From Pseudoscleropodium purum (lineage: Eukaryota; Streptophyta; Bryopsida; Hypnales; Brachytheciaceae), in contig OZ017804.1 of NCBI GenBank assembly GCA_963969395.1, forward strand, positions 8,432,001-8,496,000: 64,000 nucleotides of DNA, read 5' to 3'. The notes beneath the pieces were generated by a model that was given only the letters and a program-made list of their open reading frames with translations, ran no database searches and had not been told where the DNA came from. This document shows, one piece after another, positions 25,141 through 36,898 of the stretch (the stretch's first letter is position 1; each line of letters starts with the position of its first letter). The translations under genes were made by a program, and so were the position numbers.

Positions 25141-25525
25141 TAAAAAAGGGTGATTGAAAATATGACTATCAAAAAAATATGACTACATAATCTTACTGAA
25201 GAAAAAATACAACTAGGTACTTTTGTAGCCCAAATTGCACGTGGGCTACCCCCCTCCCCCCCTAAAAGAAATTGTAAAAATTGTGCAAATATGATTGGGC
25301 ATTCTCAAAACACGTTCCTGAAAATTCCCTATGAAGTGTTTTGCCGTTCTCAATGAATGTATACTATATGGCCATGAAGTATAAAGCAAGAATGTGACTG
25401 GCAGTTATATTTGCGGTCATCTTTTTTGCAAAATTTTAGATTACCAAAATATGATTGCGAGCAGTCACCATTCATCTCCAGTCATATTTTTGCAGTCATA
25501 AAATGCTCACATTATTGTAGTGTAA

Positions 25526-26412
25526 GTATTTTTTCTTAATCATACTAGAAATAAAAAAGAGATTTCAAATTCTTTTAACATTCACTCTTTGGAAACTATC
25601 TAAATTAACTACAAATTTTCAAAGTAATAAAAACAAATATTTTCTAAAATTGACCCTAGCAATCCTTGTTCATTCATAGATTGAAGTTGCACTTTTTAGG
25701 TGAAAACCTATAAAATCCAATTTTAGGAATGGGTTGCAATAAGATAAAGTTCCTTTTAAGGTAGCAACACCTAATAATTGTTCAAACAAGCATTTAAATA
25801 TGTTTCCCATTGACTAAACACTAAATTTTTCTTTGATGTCTCTTATTCATCATCAAAAGGATAATACTACTAGTCTAGATTATCTAAGAATGTCCTTTTC
25901 AACACCCGGCCTCTAACTAAACTATGAATTTCAAAAGAACTAAAAACATGTTTACCCCCAATTTAGAGTTTGCAATTGAAAAGGTTTGGTGCTCTTTACA
26001 CAAGTAAAGATAAAACATATATATTGCATTATACCCCAGAGTTTTCTACACCTTCCAACTTCCATCACCAAATCATCCACAAACTCTAATCCAACAAATC
26101 CTAGTACACCTCTTCAAAAAACAACTTCCACCAAACCAATTCCAAAACAAACACTCACTCACTCACCTATAAAAGCTGCACATTTTAGGCAAAAATATAC
26201 AAGTGCCAATTTCAGAATTGGAGAATATATATATATATATAGTTGTTGGCAAAAGATGTGTCCCTACTTTGGGTGGGTTGAGTAGGCCGTGAAATTCCAA
26301 GACCAATCACAAACCCTGCACACCTACAGGCACCCGCTGCAGACGACACAACCTCTTCATCACCAGGTTGCAATTGGGTACGCGCAGCGAGTTTCCCTTC
26401 CCAGTTTCCAAG
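25526..26412. other. Intergenic, 3' flank of the dirigent gene
   Basis: It holds an (AT)n microsatellite at about 26227-26242. The part next to 26412 would carry the 3' UTR of the dirigent gene (minus strand). No polyadenylation signal could be singled out. Confidence 0.4.
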
Positions 26413-26925
26413 CTAGTCAATTTCGAGATGCACCTCATTCTTGAACACAATATTGGACGGATCATTCCCCGCCACCAACGTCGTGGAGCACCACCCCTGC
26501 GCCAACCGAAAATCTCCGGAGCCGCCAGTAACCACAAGCTCCCCGTTTCCGAAAATATCCAACCTCCCTTGCACCCCAATTGTGCCGTTATAGTCGTGTG
26601 ACTCATACACGAAGTTGAACGTCAAATACAAGGCGCCATCACGCAGCGTGTTCACCAGCCCCACCACGCTACCCAGCACGGTCGAGTTCGTGGCATTGGT
26701 CTCCCGCAACACGTTCGTCACCACGCGAAGAGTCCCGAACTCCGAATTGGAGAGGTTCCCCGAAGGAGTGGCGGAGACGACGACTGTGTTGTCAGGGGGG
26801 ACACGATTCTCGAACTCGTAGTTTGTGAGCTCGATTGTCTTGGTGTGGACGATGGGCAACAAGGTGAAGCTGAGCGACAGGGTCAGGAGGAGAGCTACCA
26901 TGGGGGAAATTCGGAAGGACGCCAT
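26413..26925 (-). CDS. Dirigent-family protein, secreted
   Basis: The 170-residue protein starts at the ATG at 26925-26923, in a strong CCATGG context. Residues 1-28 form a signal peptide (short basic start, then a long Leu/Ser-rich core). The dirigent fold follows: SVVGLVNTLRDGALYLTFNF (86-105), FVYES (105-109), YNGTIGV (112-118) and the family motif TGGSGDFRLAQG (133-144). N-glycosylation sites are at N57, N77, N80 and N113. Dirigent proteins steer stereoselective coupling of phenoxy radicals in the apoplast, towards lignans or similar phenolics; the exact product here is unknown. It is slightly shorter than typical members (180-190). A longer open frame to 27060 exists, but it crosses a probable 3' splice site, so the inner ATG is preferred. 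The gene is clearly more GC-rich than its surroundings. Confidence 0.85.
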   Translation of the reverse strand: MASFRISPMVALLLTLSLSFTLLPIVHTKTIELTNYEFENRVPPDNTVVVSATPSGNLSNSEFGTLRVVTNVLRETNATNSTVLGSVVGLVNTLRDGALYLTFNFVYESHDYNGTIGVQGRLDIFGNGELVVTGGSGDFRLAQGWCSTTLVAGNDPSNIVFKNEVHLEID

Positions 26926-26940
26926 GGCTCGAACTTGCCT

Positions 26941-27211
26941 CTGTAAAACAGCAGTAGTCTCAAGACTGTCAGTGATCGATACTTGAAACTTGACACGAAA
27001 AGACCAATTAGAGCGAATCTTACGACAGTTAGCTAGCCATACAGATTTGAAACTTGACACACGAAAACCAAGATCGATGGAAACTTGAGACAGTCAGCGA
27101 ATGATACTTGAAACTTGACACAAGCTAGAATATCAAAATTGAAGCTTACGACGAACAGCAGTCAGTGATACTAGCTTGAAACTTGAAGATCAATTCTAGA
27201 TTGAAACTTAC
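26941..27211 (-). other. Probable 5'-UTR intron of the dirigent gene
   Basis: On the minus strand a GTAAGT donor (27211-27206) follows GTCGTAAC. A ctgttttacag acceptor ends at 26941, 15 bases before the start codon. Between them the sequence is an imperfect tandem repeat (see next entry). The splice is inferred from consensus, not from transcript data. Confidence 0.55.
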
Positions 27212-27225
27212 GTTACGACAGTGAC
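26966..27225 (-). repeat. Degenerate tandem repeats in the dirigent leader
   Basis: Three to four units share cagtcag-gat-atacttgaaa, then cttgacac, and end with cttacgac. Unit length is about 60-85 bp. Each unit carries cttac on the plus strand, which is GTAAG on the sense strand of the gene, so the 5' splice-site core has been copied several times. Confidence 0.6.
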
Positions 27226-27300
27226 TGGTATTGTCGAAAGGAGCGATCTCGTGGGAGCTCACTATCTACAGACTGCTGATGATGGTTTGGGATACGCAGT

Positions 27301-27308
27301 TTTATATA
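27301..27308 (-). promoter_or_regulatory. Candidate TATA box of the dirigent gene
   Basis: TATATAAA lies on the minus strand about 90 bp upstream of the proposed donor site, in a less AT-rich context. Transcription would start near 27270, leaving a short first exon (about 27270-27212). This is a consensus match only. Confidence 0.5.
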
Positions 27309-27311
27309 CAT

Positions 27312-27953
27312 TTGGCCATGTGGGGTGTTTGTGGAAACTTGAAGCGGACATGGCCTGGTTCTGTCTATCCAGATTGCTCGGGAGCTAGCCAGAAGGTTGC
27401 TAGGCAAATGATTCTGTGGAATTTGCAGGAATTTTTCTTTTTTCTTTTTCAGCATTTGATGACGAGCTGATGATGTTCATGGTAAAGTACTCAGTTTTTT
27501 TTAATATCTGGGGTGCTTGTGGAAACCAGAAGCGGGTCAACAGAGATGTCAAGAGTGGTCGGGACTCGGGAGCCAGCTAGAAGGACCCAGTGCAGTATCG
27601 TGCCTGGGTGCTAGGGAAATGCTTCTGTAAGCTTACCTCAGTATTTGCAGTTCTTTGTTTTTTGCTTTACAGAGTCTCCACTAGAACTGCAACACATCAA
27701 GTCATCGGAAACGTGGGGCGACTTGCTTGGACGGTGGATGGGGTCACCTGTTAATGTCACCCACGCAGACAATCACAAGTCTCCACATGTGCAAAAGCAA
27801 AATGAAATTCCATTCTTTATTTATGCCAACAACATTCATTAAGTTCATTAAATTGGCGATATTCCATTACTTTGGCATAGTTTGGGATGCGAAAATCCAT
27901 ACTTGTCCTAGTTTGTGACCTGAAATTAGACCTTTGTGAAGACGTATGTCACA
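27312..27953. other. Upstream region of the dirigent gene
   Basis: A duplicated phrase occurs here: ggggtgtttgtggaaacttgaagcgg near 27322 and ggggtgcttgtggaaaccagaagcggg near 27509. Each is followed by a tc-gggactcgggagc or tcgggagctagc-agaagg block. About 190 bp of promoter sequence has therefore been duplicated. No gene is seen. Confidence 0.5.
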
Positions 27954-28190
27954 ATTTATTTATTTATTTTGAAACATACAAGTCTTTGAGGGCCATAGCA
28001 AACCATGGACCTAATCTCCATTAGGAACAAGTAGAAGGACAAACAACAACTCCATGTGCGCCAGCATGAAGACAATAACTCCTTGTGCACCAACATGAAG
28101 AGCTTGAGGTGAGCAATGTTAGCATAGGGAGTTGAACTAGGAACCTCATGGATTCCAACGGAAGTTCTTACCACCTTCCATCACCTAGGG
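27954..28190 (-). mobile_element. tRNA-derived SINE
   Basis: On the minus strand from 28190 the head GATGGAAGGTGGTAAG fits a polymerase III A box. About 40 bases later (28145-28127) GGTTCCTAGTTCAACTCCC fits a B box. The body runs for about 160 bp and ends in an (AATA)n tail at 27970-27954. Total length of about 237 bp and the order A box, B box, body, simple tail are those of plant SINEs. No clear target duplication was found, so the copy is old. A 3' fragment of a similar body lies just after the PDCT gene. Confidence 0.65.
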
Positions 28191-30436
28191 TTGTTCAAGG
28201 TCATTTTGGACCATATTTTAGAATTTTTGATTGTGCAGATATCACCAATTTAAAAAAATTGAACAATTTATTTGTAGAAAGAAGGTAATATTGGGTGAAA
28301 TTGCTTCCTTTCAAAGCAGCAATCTCTAATGTGGTGAATCTATACTTAGGCAGGTTGAAATGTTAATTGCATAATCTTTGTCTAAATGTTGGAGTTGTAC
28401 AAGGTGGCGATGTTCTTAGGCATGATTTCTTGTGATTTGCTGCGGCTTCTCTCCTTTTTTCTTTCAGATGTGTGCCTTTCATGGAGTGTATTCCAATTAC
28501 AAATCCTAATCTGGATTATCTGCTTGTGTTTTATTCAATGTTGTTTTGATTTGTTTACCACTCTCAATGAGTATTATCATACTCAAGTTCTAATTCCATT
28601 TCAATCAAAAGTTATCTTCGAATGTTTGCGGGTCCGGTTCTGCTGTCTGGATTGCAGACACTGTTTCAGTTATAAATGCTGGTCAGTCGAAGTCAATTAT
28701 CTCGTGCTCGAAAGGGAGTATGGTGGCCCCTTTTTGTTCTCCATTTTCTTTGTGCACACGGTGTAGCTGGCAGTGCAAGTCTCGCAAATGAGTTTCCATG
28801 AACCCTTCCTTGCACAGTACTGACTTTTGCTTGAGCCCAAGTAGAGAGATTGTACTGTACAATAGTTCTAGACTTTCCATGCTGTAACTTAGTACTGTAG
28901 TGTTGATCTGCTACCACCACGCACCGGACTGTTGGTGCATCCTGTGAACCCAGTTGAAAGAATTGACACTTCGAAAGTGCAAAGAAGCTCACTAATTGCT
29001 TATGAATCCTCTCGTCCTGCTGCTTCTAATCCTCGAAATCTTGAATGATTCAGTTGTGAAATGTATGTGGCTCGCTACTTGTGCGAATTGATGATTGATT
29101 TGCTGCAACTTTAGTAGAGAATTCATGCGAAAAGAAAGTCTGAAAAGACTGAAATATAAGACGTTTCTAATTTCCTGTTCTGTTGCCCAACTTGTTCATG
29201 TTGAGAATAAAAAAGAATAAATTGGACATAATTTGCAACCCTCTTATCCAATTTCTAAGAAATTTGGCTTGGATTAATATGACTATTGCACGTAATATTC
29301 AAACATCATCCGTAGGCTTCACCCAATCTTTTGTTACAATTTAATTTCCTATTTGTGACTAAAAAAAACTCAGACCTCATTGACACACCAATGTGCTCCG
29401 TACTGACTTTGGTGAGATAAATGGAGGCTGGAAAAGTTGTCTGCAATTGCATGAATTACATGAGTCAGCAGGCCGATCTGTAGCTCTGCACCAACGGGTG
29501 TGCTGGCTTGATTATGGGAAGGAAGTTGATAACTTCAGAGACAACGAAAACAAGTTTACTTAAGCTTAACCTATAATGACCCAAGGGAGGTGTACTTTCA
29601 AAATGGGCCAAAACTGTCAAAATGCCAAGAACTTGAGCAATTTGCTTGATCATTTTTTCTTGAGATTGGATAGAATGTAATCGTAGGATCTTGTAGTTCA
29701 CATTGAGAGTGAGCACTGCAAAAAAATTCAGATTATTTGACTACACAGTTTAGTAGATATTTAAGTTTGAAGTTTTATTTGGGTCAAGGGAAGAACAAGG
29801 TAGTATACTTTGAAGAAGCATGTCTTTGTGAGAATATTTTGAAGTGATGAAATTTATGCTCTCAAGTGAAAGACAAGAGAGTTGAGAATGCTCATCTAAA
29901 ATTTCACAACATTTGTGATCATTTTGCAATTTTGGGTGCAGTTTGCAATGCACAATGGTTAGTGAAATGAGCGTATGATTGTAAGAAAAACAAGAATGAG
30001 CACACTTATCTTCTCTTTGAGCTCTTTGGATCTGTTGCCTTTTTGAAATAGGCAACAAACACATTGGTTGACTAAATTTTCAATCCATATCCAAACTAAA
30101 CTAAAAAAGCATGTCATGAACTACACTATATCACTCAACTTTTTAAAATTCCAAAAGGTGGAGTTTAATTTGGAATTTGATGAAACTATTACCATTGGAT
30201 TTATAATGTAGTCTACATTTTAGAAATTATATTTATTAAAAAATCAAAATTTGAGAATGGATAGCTTAGAAAAGAAGGACATCAATCCAAAAATGGTCAC
30301 TTGGATCATTAGGGCTTCAAGGCTCTTAACACATTGAATAGCATTATTAATCAATGCTGGGGTATTACTTTTTCTCCCCCAGAATTAGAAGCTTCTAGCA
30401 TTGCAACTTCCTAACCAGAAGATGACTTTCCATAGA
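28191..30436. other. Intergenic, no gene recognised
   Basis: The longest frame (28386-28766, plus, 126 codons) is Cys/Leu/Phe-rich with no signal, domain or neighbouring splice sites that make sense, and is probably chance. The stretch about 28,380-29,110 is less AT-rich than its neighbours and could contain decayed genic sequence. Confidence 0.35.
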
Positions 30437-31312
30437 TTAATTTCTAAAGCCCTAAACATGCTTTTTTGAGAACATAGCATTTGGAGGCAACTCATTATGA
30501 ACAAAAAAAATTCTTTGAAATTTTCACACAATATGTGTTCGAGGATTAACTTTAAAGCACAACAAGTTTTATAACTTTTGACTACATGGTTAAAATGCTA
30601 TTGTATGATATGTCATTTCCACAAAGTGTAGGCAATTCAAAAAAAATTCTTTAAAAGGATTTTTTTAAGAACTAAAAATTTGAAATTGGTCTTTGCAAAA
30701 AGATTTGAATCATTCTATTTTGAATGAGGAGATTTATGTTATGAGGAGTTTTACTTTGCAGGTAGTTATAAAATCTGTACTCTATAATAAATTTTGAAGT
30801 CCTTTATTTAAGACAATTTTCAATATTTTTGAAAAAAAATAAAAACATTGGATGTACATTGTTGATTACAACATTAAAACCATTGGGCTTGACATTTTTT
30901 AATTCCATAATTCCATTCTTAACAATTTAATGTTTTGAATCATTCTGTACTTCTTTCTACTTCCTTGTTTTTTTTCTATATGTTGTACAATTCCAAATGA
31001 TTGAAAAATTTTCAAGCATGTAACCAACTTGCCTTGAAGAAAGAATCCAAAGAGTAACCACCATTTTGGACATTTTTTCATACAAATATGACCTTATGAA
31101 TGACACTTGTCTCGTCTTTGCAAGGCCCCAAAAATGAATTTTGTCCATTCAAATGCTAATATCTTGTAGTTTAGACTATAGAAAATTCTGAAATTTTTTT
31201 TACATCTTTTCAAACCAGTTTACGACAAGATCCTATAGTTACTTGTGTTCAACAATGTTTGTTTTTTCTAAAGGTCTAAAGGTAAAAACATAGTCAAAAC
31301 CTTGAGGGTTAA
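30437..31312 (-). mobile_element. TTAA-flanked family, full-length copy A
   Basis: This is a reverse-orientation copy of the element at 49153-50090. The left end is TTAA (30437-30440), then a degraded tttctaaagccctaa; the right end is cttgaggg-TTAA (31309-31312). Landmarks shared in order (read on the minus strand) are catagtca, acaagatccta, tcttgaagaaagaatcc, caagcatgtaacca, ttgtacaattccaaatgat, ttgaagtcctttatt, tgaatcattctattttgaat and aacttttgactacatg. No transposase is encoded. A short frame (30899-31081 minus, KKCPKWW and HIEKK) is echoed at 36204-36422 because of the nucleotide repeat. Confidence 0.65.
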
Positions 31313-34300
31313 ATTAAATTCATTCTCAAGGATCTAGAGAGGGGTTACTCCAATCTCTAGGGGGATGGTTTAAGATGGTTAACTATCTATTCAAAAGAGG
31401 TGTACCACCTTCTAGTTTGCATTAGTTGTCCCCCTCCCCCTCTTTCAAAAAATTTACAAGCCGTTGATTTTTTTTTAAATGCTTACCCTTGAAATTGCCA
31501 TTGATTTAAAAAAAATCACAAACTGTTGATCTTGTGAGATTTAATTTGAGCCGTCCAAATATTAAATGAATATCGGATATGGATACAGTACTGCATACAA
31601 ATATGTATTGAATATGGGTATTGGATATGGATACAATACCAGATATGGAATGAATTGTTCCATATTGATTGTCAAATAAGTTGGTTTCTGAAAATTACAA
31701 AATAGGGGAGGGGGAGATTAAAATTTCTAAATCCTAAATTTAAAATCTCAATGTTTTTAGAAACAAAATTGGGCTCCCAGAACCTCTCCATACTATCTAC
31801 CTAAAAGACAAGTTATAGATTACAATGTATGCAACCTTGATCTTCGAAGCTTTGAAGCTAGCAAGGCCATAAAAAAAACTTGCAAACTGAGAGTCCTTTG
31901 TAGGTGCAAACAATTGACAAATTTAAACACTAAAAGACCTTGAAACAAGCAACCTCAAGCATCAATGCATGTTTTGATTGATGCCAAGACTATTTGTATT
32001 TGATTGGAGAGAAGGTTTGAACTTCATAAAGTCATTAATCCATAAACAACATCTAATGGATGAATGGACTAGTCATTATTTATTTTAGAAACAAAGAATG
32101 CATTGATTGATTCAATAATCAAGCATTTTGATGACTACCTTAATCATGGGGGGCTACATTCTTTAGGGCTAATACACCATGTTGCAAAATTTTCAACAAT
32201 ATATTTATTCAAGAAAGAGTACGTCCATATTCAAACAATTCTCCATTTGTATCCCATATAACTTATCTCAATTCCAAATCAACAAGCAACTACACTATGA
32301 GAGGCACTTACTATCCGTCAATGAGTGCTCTTGAGCTTCTTAAGCATAATAAATGATTCACATGGTACCCCAAAAGATGATTTCTACAATGACCAATCCG
32401 GTGTGCAATGTTTAAAAATGGCCAATTTACATTAAAAAAAACAGTTAGACCAAGCAATTAATCTTCTTCTTTCTTTTTCTACATTTCAAAATTAAACAAT
32501 TCAATCAACTAGAATCCCAATCAAACTAATGCCAACACTTTGGAGATTTGATTTCATTGTGGAACATGTTTTGATTTTTTTGTGGAAGATGTGCTCAAGG
32601 GCATCTCAATTTTGAAAATATAATTTGGTCAAATTTCTTAGAATTGTTACTAAGAATATATCACATTGCAACCTTCCTCCTATATCAACACTTAAGGTGG
32701 GGTACCCCCTAAACCAACACTTTTTACTATTATGCCTAGTTACTATTAGTAAACTAGTTAAGTTTTCATTTTTTTTTATTGGCATATTTTCATATTAGGA
32801 GGTTCCAACACACCAAAGAATAAAAACATTTGAATACGGTATGCAATAGTTATGAAGGAACAAAGTTTGAATCTAAAGGAATTTCATCCATATAGGTGCA
32901 TAATTGGTTTTGGAGATGTCCATAGTATAAAGATGGTAGTTTTAGGTCAATGACATGTTTTTGGATGCCTACCTTATAGTAAAGTTAAATCGAGCAATTA
33001 GAGTGTAGATTTGAAATGATACAACTAAATTGTTTTGTAAGCCATAAGAGTAACTTTTCACTCTACTATCCCTTGAAAATAGACATATGCAAATCTCATC
33101 AATTAATTAACCACCCTAGCAAGTAAACAATAAAAATAAATAAATAATTTAATTCAACACACATACAAAAAAAATTGTAATACAAATATGATATATGGGA
33201 TACATGTAAAATACATACATACATGATATATAGAATATGGATACAATATGGGTACACAATACAAAATGTGGATTTATATAATAGATGTGGATTTAATACA
33301 TCTATATAAATCTCATATAATATGGATATGGTTTGACATATGGACACATGTATGGAATATAAGATACAATTATTAATCTCATACCAATTGCAAATTAGCA
33401 CGTTCGGAAAAATAGAGATAAGGGATAATGAAAATATAGATATGGAAGGATATCAATTCCTTCATTTTTAAAGTGAGTGGGTAAAATTCCCTCACTATCC
33501 TTTCAAACAAGACAATACACTATCTCTTCAGAAAGGACCCCCCCAATGATATGGAGGAAAATCATGTTTTTATGTATTTTAATCCTCTCATAGGAATATT
33601 TTTTGGGTGCATCTTTCAAAGGCATTTAGATCTAGACTCTAAATAATATAATTCATATTTAACTAATTATGAACTTTTGCAAAATTATAGACATTTTTGT
33701 AATTGAAAAGGTATTGGTTGGGAGCCAATACCTTGACATTTGTCAATTTTTTTATCTTTTGACCTTATATGATGATTTTGAACCATTTATAAACTCAAGT
33801 TTACATTTGGATTGTCTATATATTTCATAATTTCATAATTTTTCTTCAATTTTTAAATAAAAGATTCAACAATTTTGAGCAGTCTTCCATTTTTTTCTTC
33901 AATGCTCAATAAATGTGATATTATTCTAGACTGTGAAAAAGTTCATTATTTGGTTAAATATCTGTTATACTTCAATTGCTAATGAGTGATTTTGTGAAAA
34001 ATCACAAGACATGAGATAGACAATTTTGAAACAATGATACATATTATCTAGAATAAAATAAACAAATTTCATTAACCCTATATTGCTCACTTGATTAATT
34101 TTTGGGGTCAAAAAACAAAAATCTGAAGACTCTTTTTGCAATTGAATTTTAAAATTGTATTAAATTCTAAAATCCTAAAATAAATTCTCATTGATGACCA
34201 TACCTATATAATCTATTCATTCAGGCATACTACAAAGACCTATTTTACTTTGTAATATGTTGTTTATAGTCTTGTCTATAGGTAGAATGCATACAAATTA

Positions 34301-35319
34301 TAGTGTTGAAATATTATTCCTTCCATAGAATATTATAGTTGAGTTATTGAATCTTGTCTTACTTCAAAAGATGCTCACACTAGATACTTCTTTACAATAC
34401 ATGTAAATTTTTTACTATATATCCATATGTAATATAAGACAATGTAATTAAAAAAAACAATTTAAAAAGGTTGAAAGGTAGGATGCGAGTAAAAAAAACA
34501 CCCCAAATTGACATTAATAAAAAAATGACATGATTAATTTAAAAGCTTATACTATACTTGACTATCATGGTTGGCAAAAATTAGATAAAAATACCAAAGT
34601 TGATTTTTTTGGAAACTAGGGCTACTTTACACTACGGTAGAGAAATGCACTCATTGGTCAAGAAGTTTTGGCTAAGACATGGCTATTTGAGGCAACTGGT
34701 TGGATGTTGAATAAGATGAAACAATAATTTTATAAATGCCTTAAGAAGTCTTGACTAGTTGTAATGAAAATACCTACCATAGAAATGTTCTAGACAACTT
34801 TACAAACTGAAGTTTATTAGCCAACTTCAAAAAGAAGAGAGTTTTGGCCAACTGTAGTAGATATTAAAATCTCTAATGGTGCCCATGGACATATTTGTAG
34901 TTATTTTGTACATTTTGGGACTTCAATAAACTTTAGAAAGTTGTAACTTTTGCATATGGTGCCCAGATTCAATAAAACTTGTTGGAAAAAATGTATTTAT
35001 TTGTCTAGTTTTTGTGGTAAAGTTTTCAAGACAATATAGTATGAATTGGATTTTCTTAAATACATATAGTGAATTTTTTAATTCTAACTTTTTTCTTTCT
35101 TGAATTTTTTGAATTTTTTTTGTTGATTTTCATGGCCACATATCTTTAATAGATCAAATTAAAAAATCCTACTAATAAATAAAGATTTTATACATTTTTT
35201 CACTAAAATTATTGAGATGTTTTCAATTTGCAGCCAATTTTTTTCCCAATTTCCTTGGCTAACAATGAAGTAATTAAGGTTTCTCCCCCAACTTTGATAG
35301 AATGCCACTAAACTAACAA
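31313..35319. other. AT-rich intergenic region
   Basis: No gene is supported. The parts about 31560-31660 and 33180-33360 are rich in imperfect atatggatacaatat-type repeats. The part about 34925-35050 matches 1990-2150. Confidence 0.45.
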
Positions 35320-35565
35320 GGTAGGGTGCTTAAAAAGTAACCTTGCTCAAAAGTATCCTTTAATGTACAAGTACATATTGCACTCGTTAGTGCACCATCA
35401 ATGTACAAAGGATGTACATTATTGGAGGGGGGCACTTTATGTGATCACTTTGTTTCCACAAGGCTTCAAAAAATTATGGAATGACTAGGGTTAGATGTCA
35501 ATAACATTTTTTTTCATTGAAAATTTATTGAAAAATATTTCAAAAAGTCATATTTTTTACAATTG
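35320..35565 (-). repeat. Dispersed repeat R2, copy 3 (inverted)
   Basis: It starts with aggtagggtgctt, matching the inverse of ctctaaaagcaccctacct-type sequence in copy 1. It runs through caaaaaattatgga, ttagatgtcaat and ttattgaaaaatatttcaa, the inverse of the ordered landmarks at 15640. The copy is more diverged. Confidence 0.45.
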
Positions 35566-35575
35566 CAAATCAATT

Positions 35576-36034
35576 TTAACCCCTAAAGGTTTTTGACTAT
35601 ATTTTCACCATAAATGCTCAAAAACTTCCATTTTGTAGTATAAGTTCCAAATTTTAGGAAAAAAACATTTTTAAACACATATAACTATAGGATGTTGTAG
35701 TATGCCAATTGAAAAGATGTGAAAAAAAACTCATAAATTTCTACTATGTAGATTGTAAGATATTAGTGTTGGAATTGACAAAAATCTTTTTTTGGACTTG
35801 TGAAAGACTAGGTAGCTATAGTTTACAAAGTCTCATTTGTATGAAAGATGTCCCAAGTGGTGGTTCTTTTTTCGATTCATTCTTCAATAACTTCATGCTT
35901 CAAAAAATTTAGAGAATTTGGAATTGTACAACATGTAGGAAAAAATAGTAAGTAGAAAGAAGTCGAGAATGATTCAAAGCATTGAATTGTTAAAAATTTA
36001 GTTATTAAATTGATAAACATCAATACCAATGGCT
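35576..36034 (+). mobile_element. TTAA-flanked family, truncated copy B
   Basis: Its left end TTAACCCCTAAAGGTT is intact. It then follows the family order to gaatgattcaaa and ttgttaaaaatttagttatt, where it stops at the next copy's end at 36035. Roughly the right half is missing. Confidence 0.6.
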
Positions 36035-36795
36035 TTAACTACTAAAGTTCTATGACTATATTTTCACCAAAACACTAAAAAATTGCCATTTTTAGTATAA
36101 GTACCTAATTTTTGAAAAAAAACTTTTTTTGACACATATAATTGTGGGATCTTGTAGTATGCTAATTTAAAAACATGTAGTAAAAATTTCAGAAATTTCT
36201 CCTATGTGGATTGCAAGGCATAAGCATTCAAATTCATTGAAATCATTTTTTTGGCCCTACAAAAAACAAGGCAATTGCACTTCACAAGGTCACTTTTCTA
36301 TTAAGAAATGTCCCAAATGGTGGTGCTTCTTTGGATTCTTTTTTCTAGACAAGTTAGACATATGCTTGAAGAATTTCAAATCATTTGAAATTGTACTACA
36401 CATAGAAAAAAAATGTAAGTAGATAAGAGTAGAGAATGATTCAAAATACTAAATTGTTAAGAATGTAATTATGGAACTAAAAAATACCAATCCCAATGGT
36501 TGCAATGTTGTATTAAACAATCTACATCCTATGATTTTATTTTATTTCCAAAAATATTGAACATTGAATAAGATAAAGGACTTCAAAGTTTATTTTGAGA
36601 ATAGAGAATCTATAATTGCCCACAAACAAAAACTCTTCATAATGTTTGACTCATTGATCAAAATGGAATGATTCAAAGCACTCCACTTATAAATAATTAT
36701 AAAAAACAAATTTCCAATTTTTGTTTTTGAAAAAAGTGCTTTCGAATTTTTGTTTTTACTTGGATTGCCCACTTACAAAAAAAATAACATATTAG
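36035..36795 (+). mobile_element. TTAA-flanked family, copy C, right end lost
   Basis: It begins TTAACTACTAAAGTTC, directly after copy B in the same orientation. It continues through the family landmarks (tatgactatattttcacca, ggatcttgtagtatg, aatgtcccaaatggtgg, aggacttcaaagttta, aaaatggaatgattca). It ends near a gattgcccac-tacaaaa phrase without the terminal TTAA. B and C form a tandem arrangement. Confidence 0.6.
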
Positions 36796-36898
36796 GCCAT
36801 CATCTCAAACTCTCAAAGTCTCGAATTCAATACTAAAATGTCATTTTTTTAGTACTACTTCATAACGATTTATTGGTGTGTGCTTTTTTAGTACTAAT

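Larger units (their letters stand above)
20127..25522 (+). mobile_element. CACTA (En/Spm) DNA transposon, composite and decayed
   Basis: The left end TACTACAAGAAAATGAG and the right end, which reads CACTACAATAATGTGAG on the other strand, begin terminal inverted repeats of about 43 bp. These repeats continue with tttatga-tgcaaaa-tatgactg on each side. TAA precedes the left end (20124-20126) and follows the right end (25523-25525), as the 3-bp target duplication of CACTA elements. Inside are a subterminal repeat array, a CAA-rich low-complexity tract, a second CACTA 3' end near 22146, and the C-terminal part of a TNP2-type transposase. The N-terminal catalytic part of the transposase is absent, and the first base of the left end is T instead of C. 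The element cannot move on its own. Confidence 0.8.

Noticed and set aside
26945..27060. N-terminal extension of the dirigent frame to 27060
   Set aside because: It crosses a strong acceptor (ttttacag at 26941) and repeat sequence, and it would place the signal peptide internally. The ATG at 26925 gives a normal secreted protein.
28386..28766. 126-codon open frame on the plus strand
   Set aside because: It is Cys/Leu/Phe-rich with no domain, no credible start context and no exon partners, and it overlaps antisense frames of similar length. Chance is the simpler reading.
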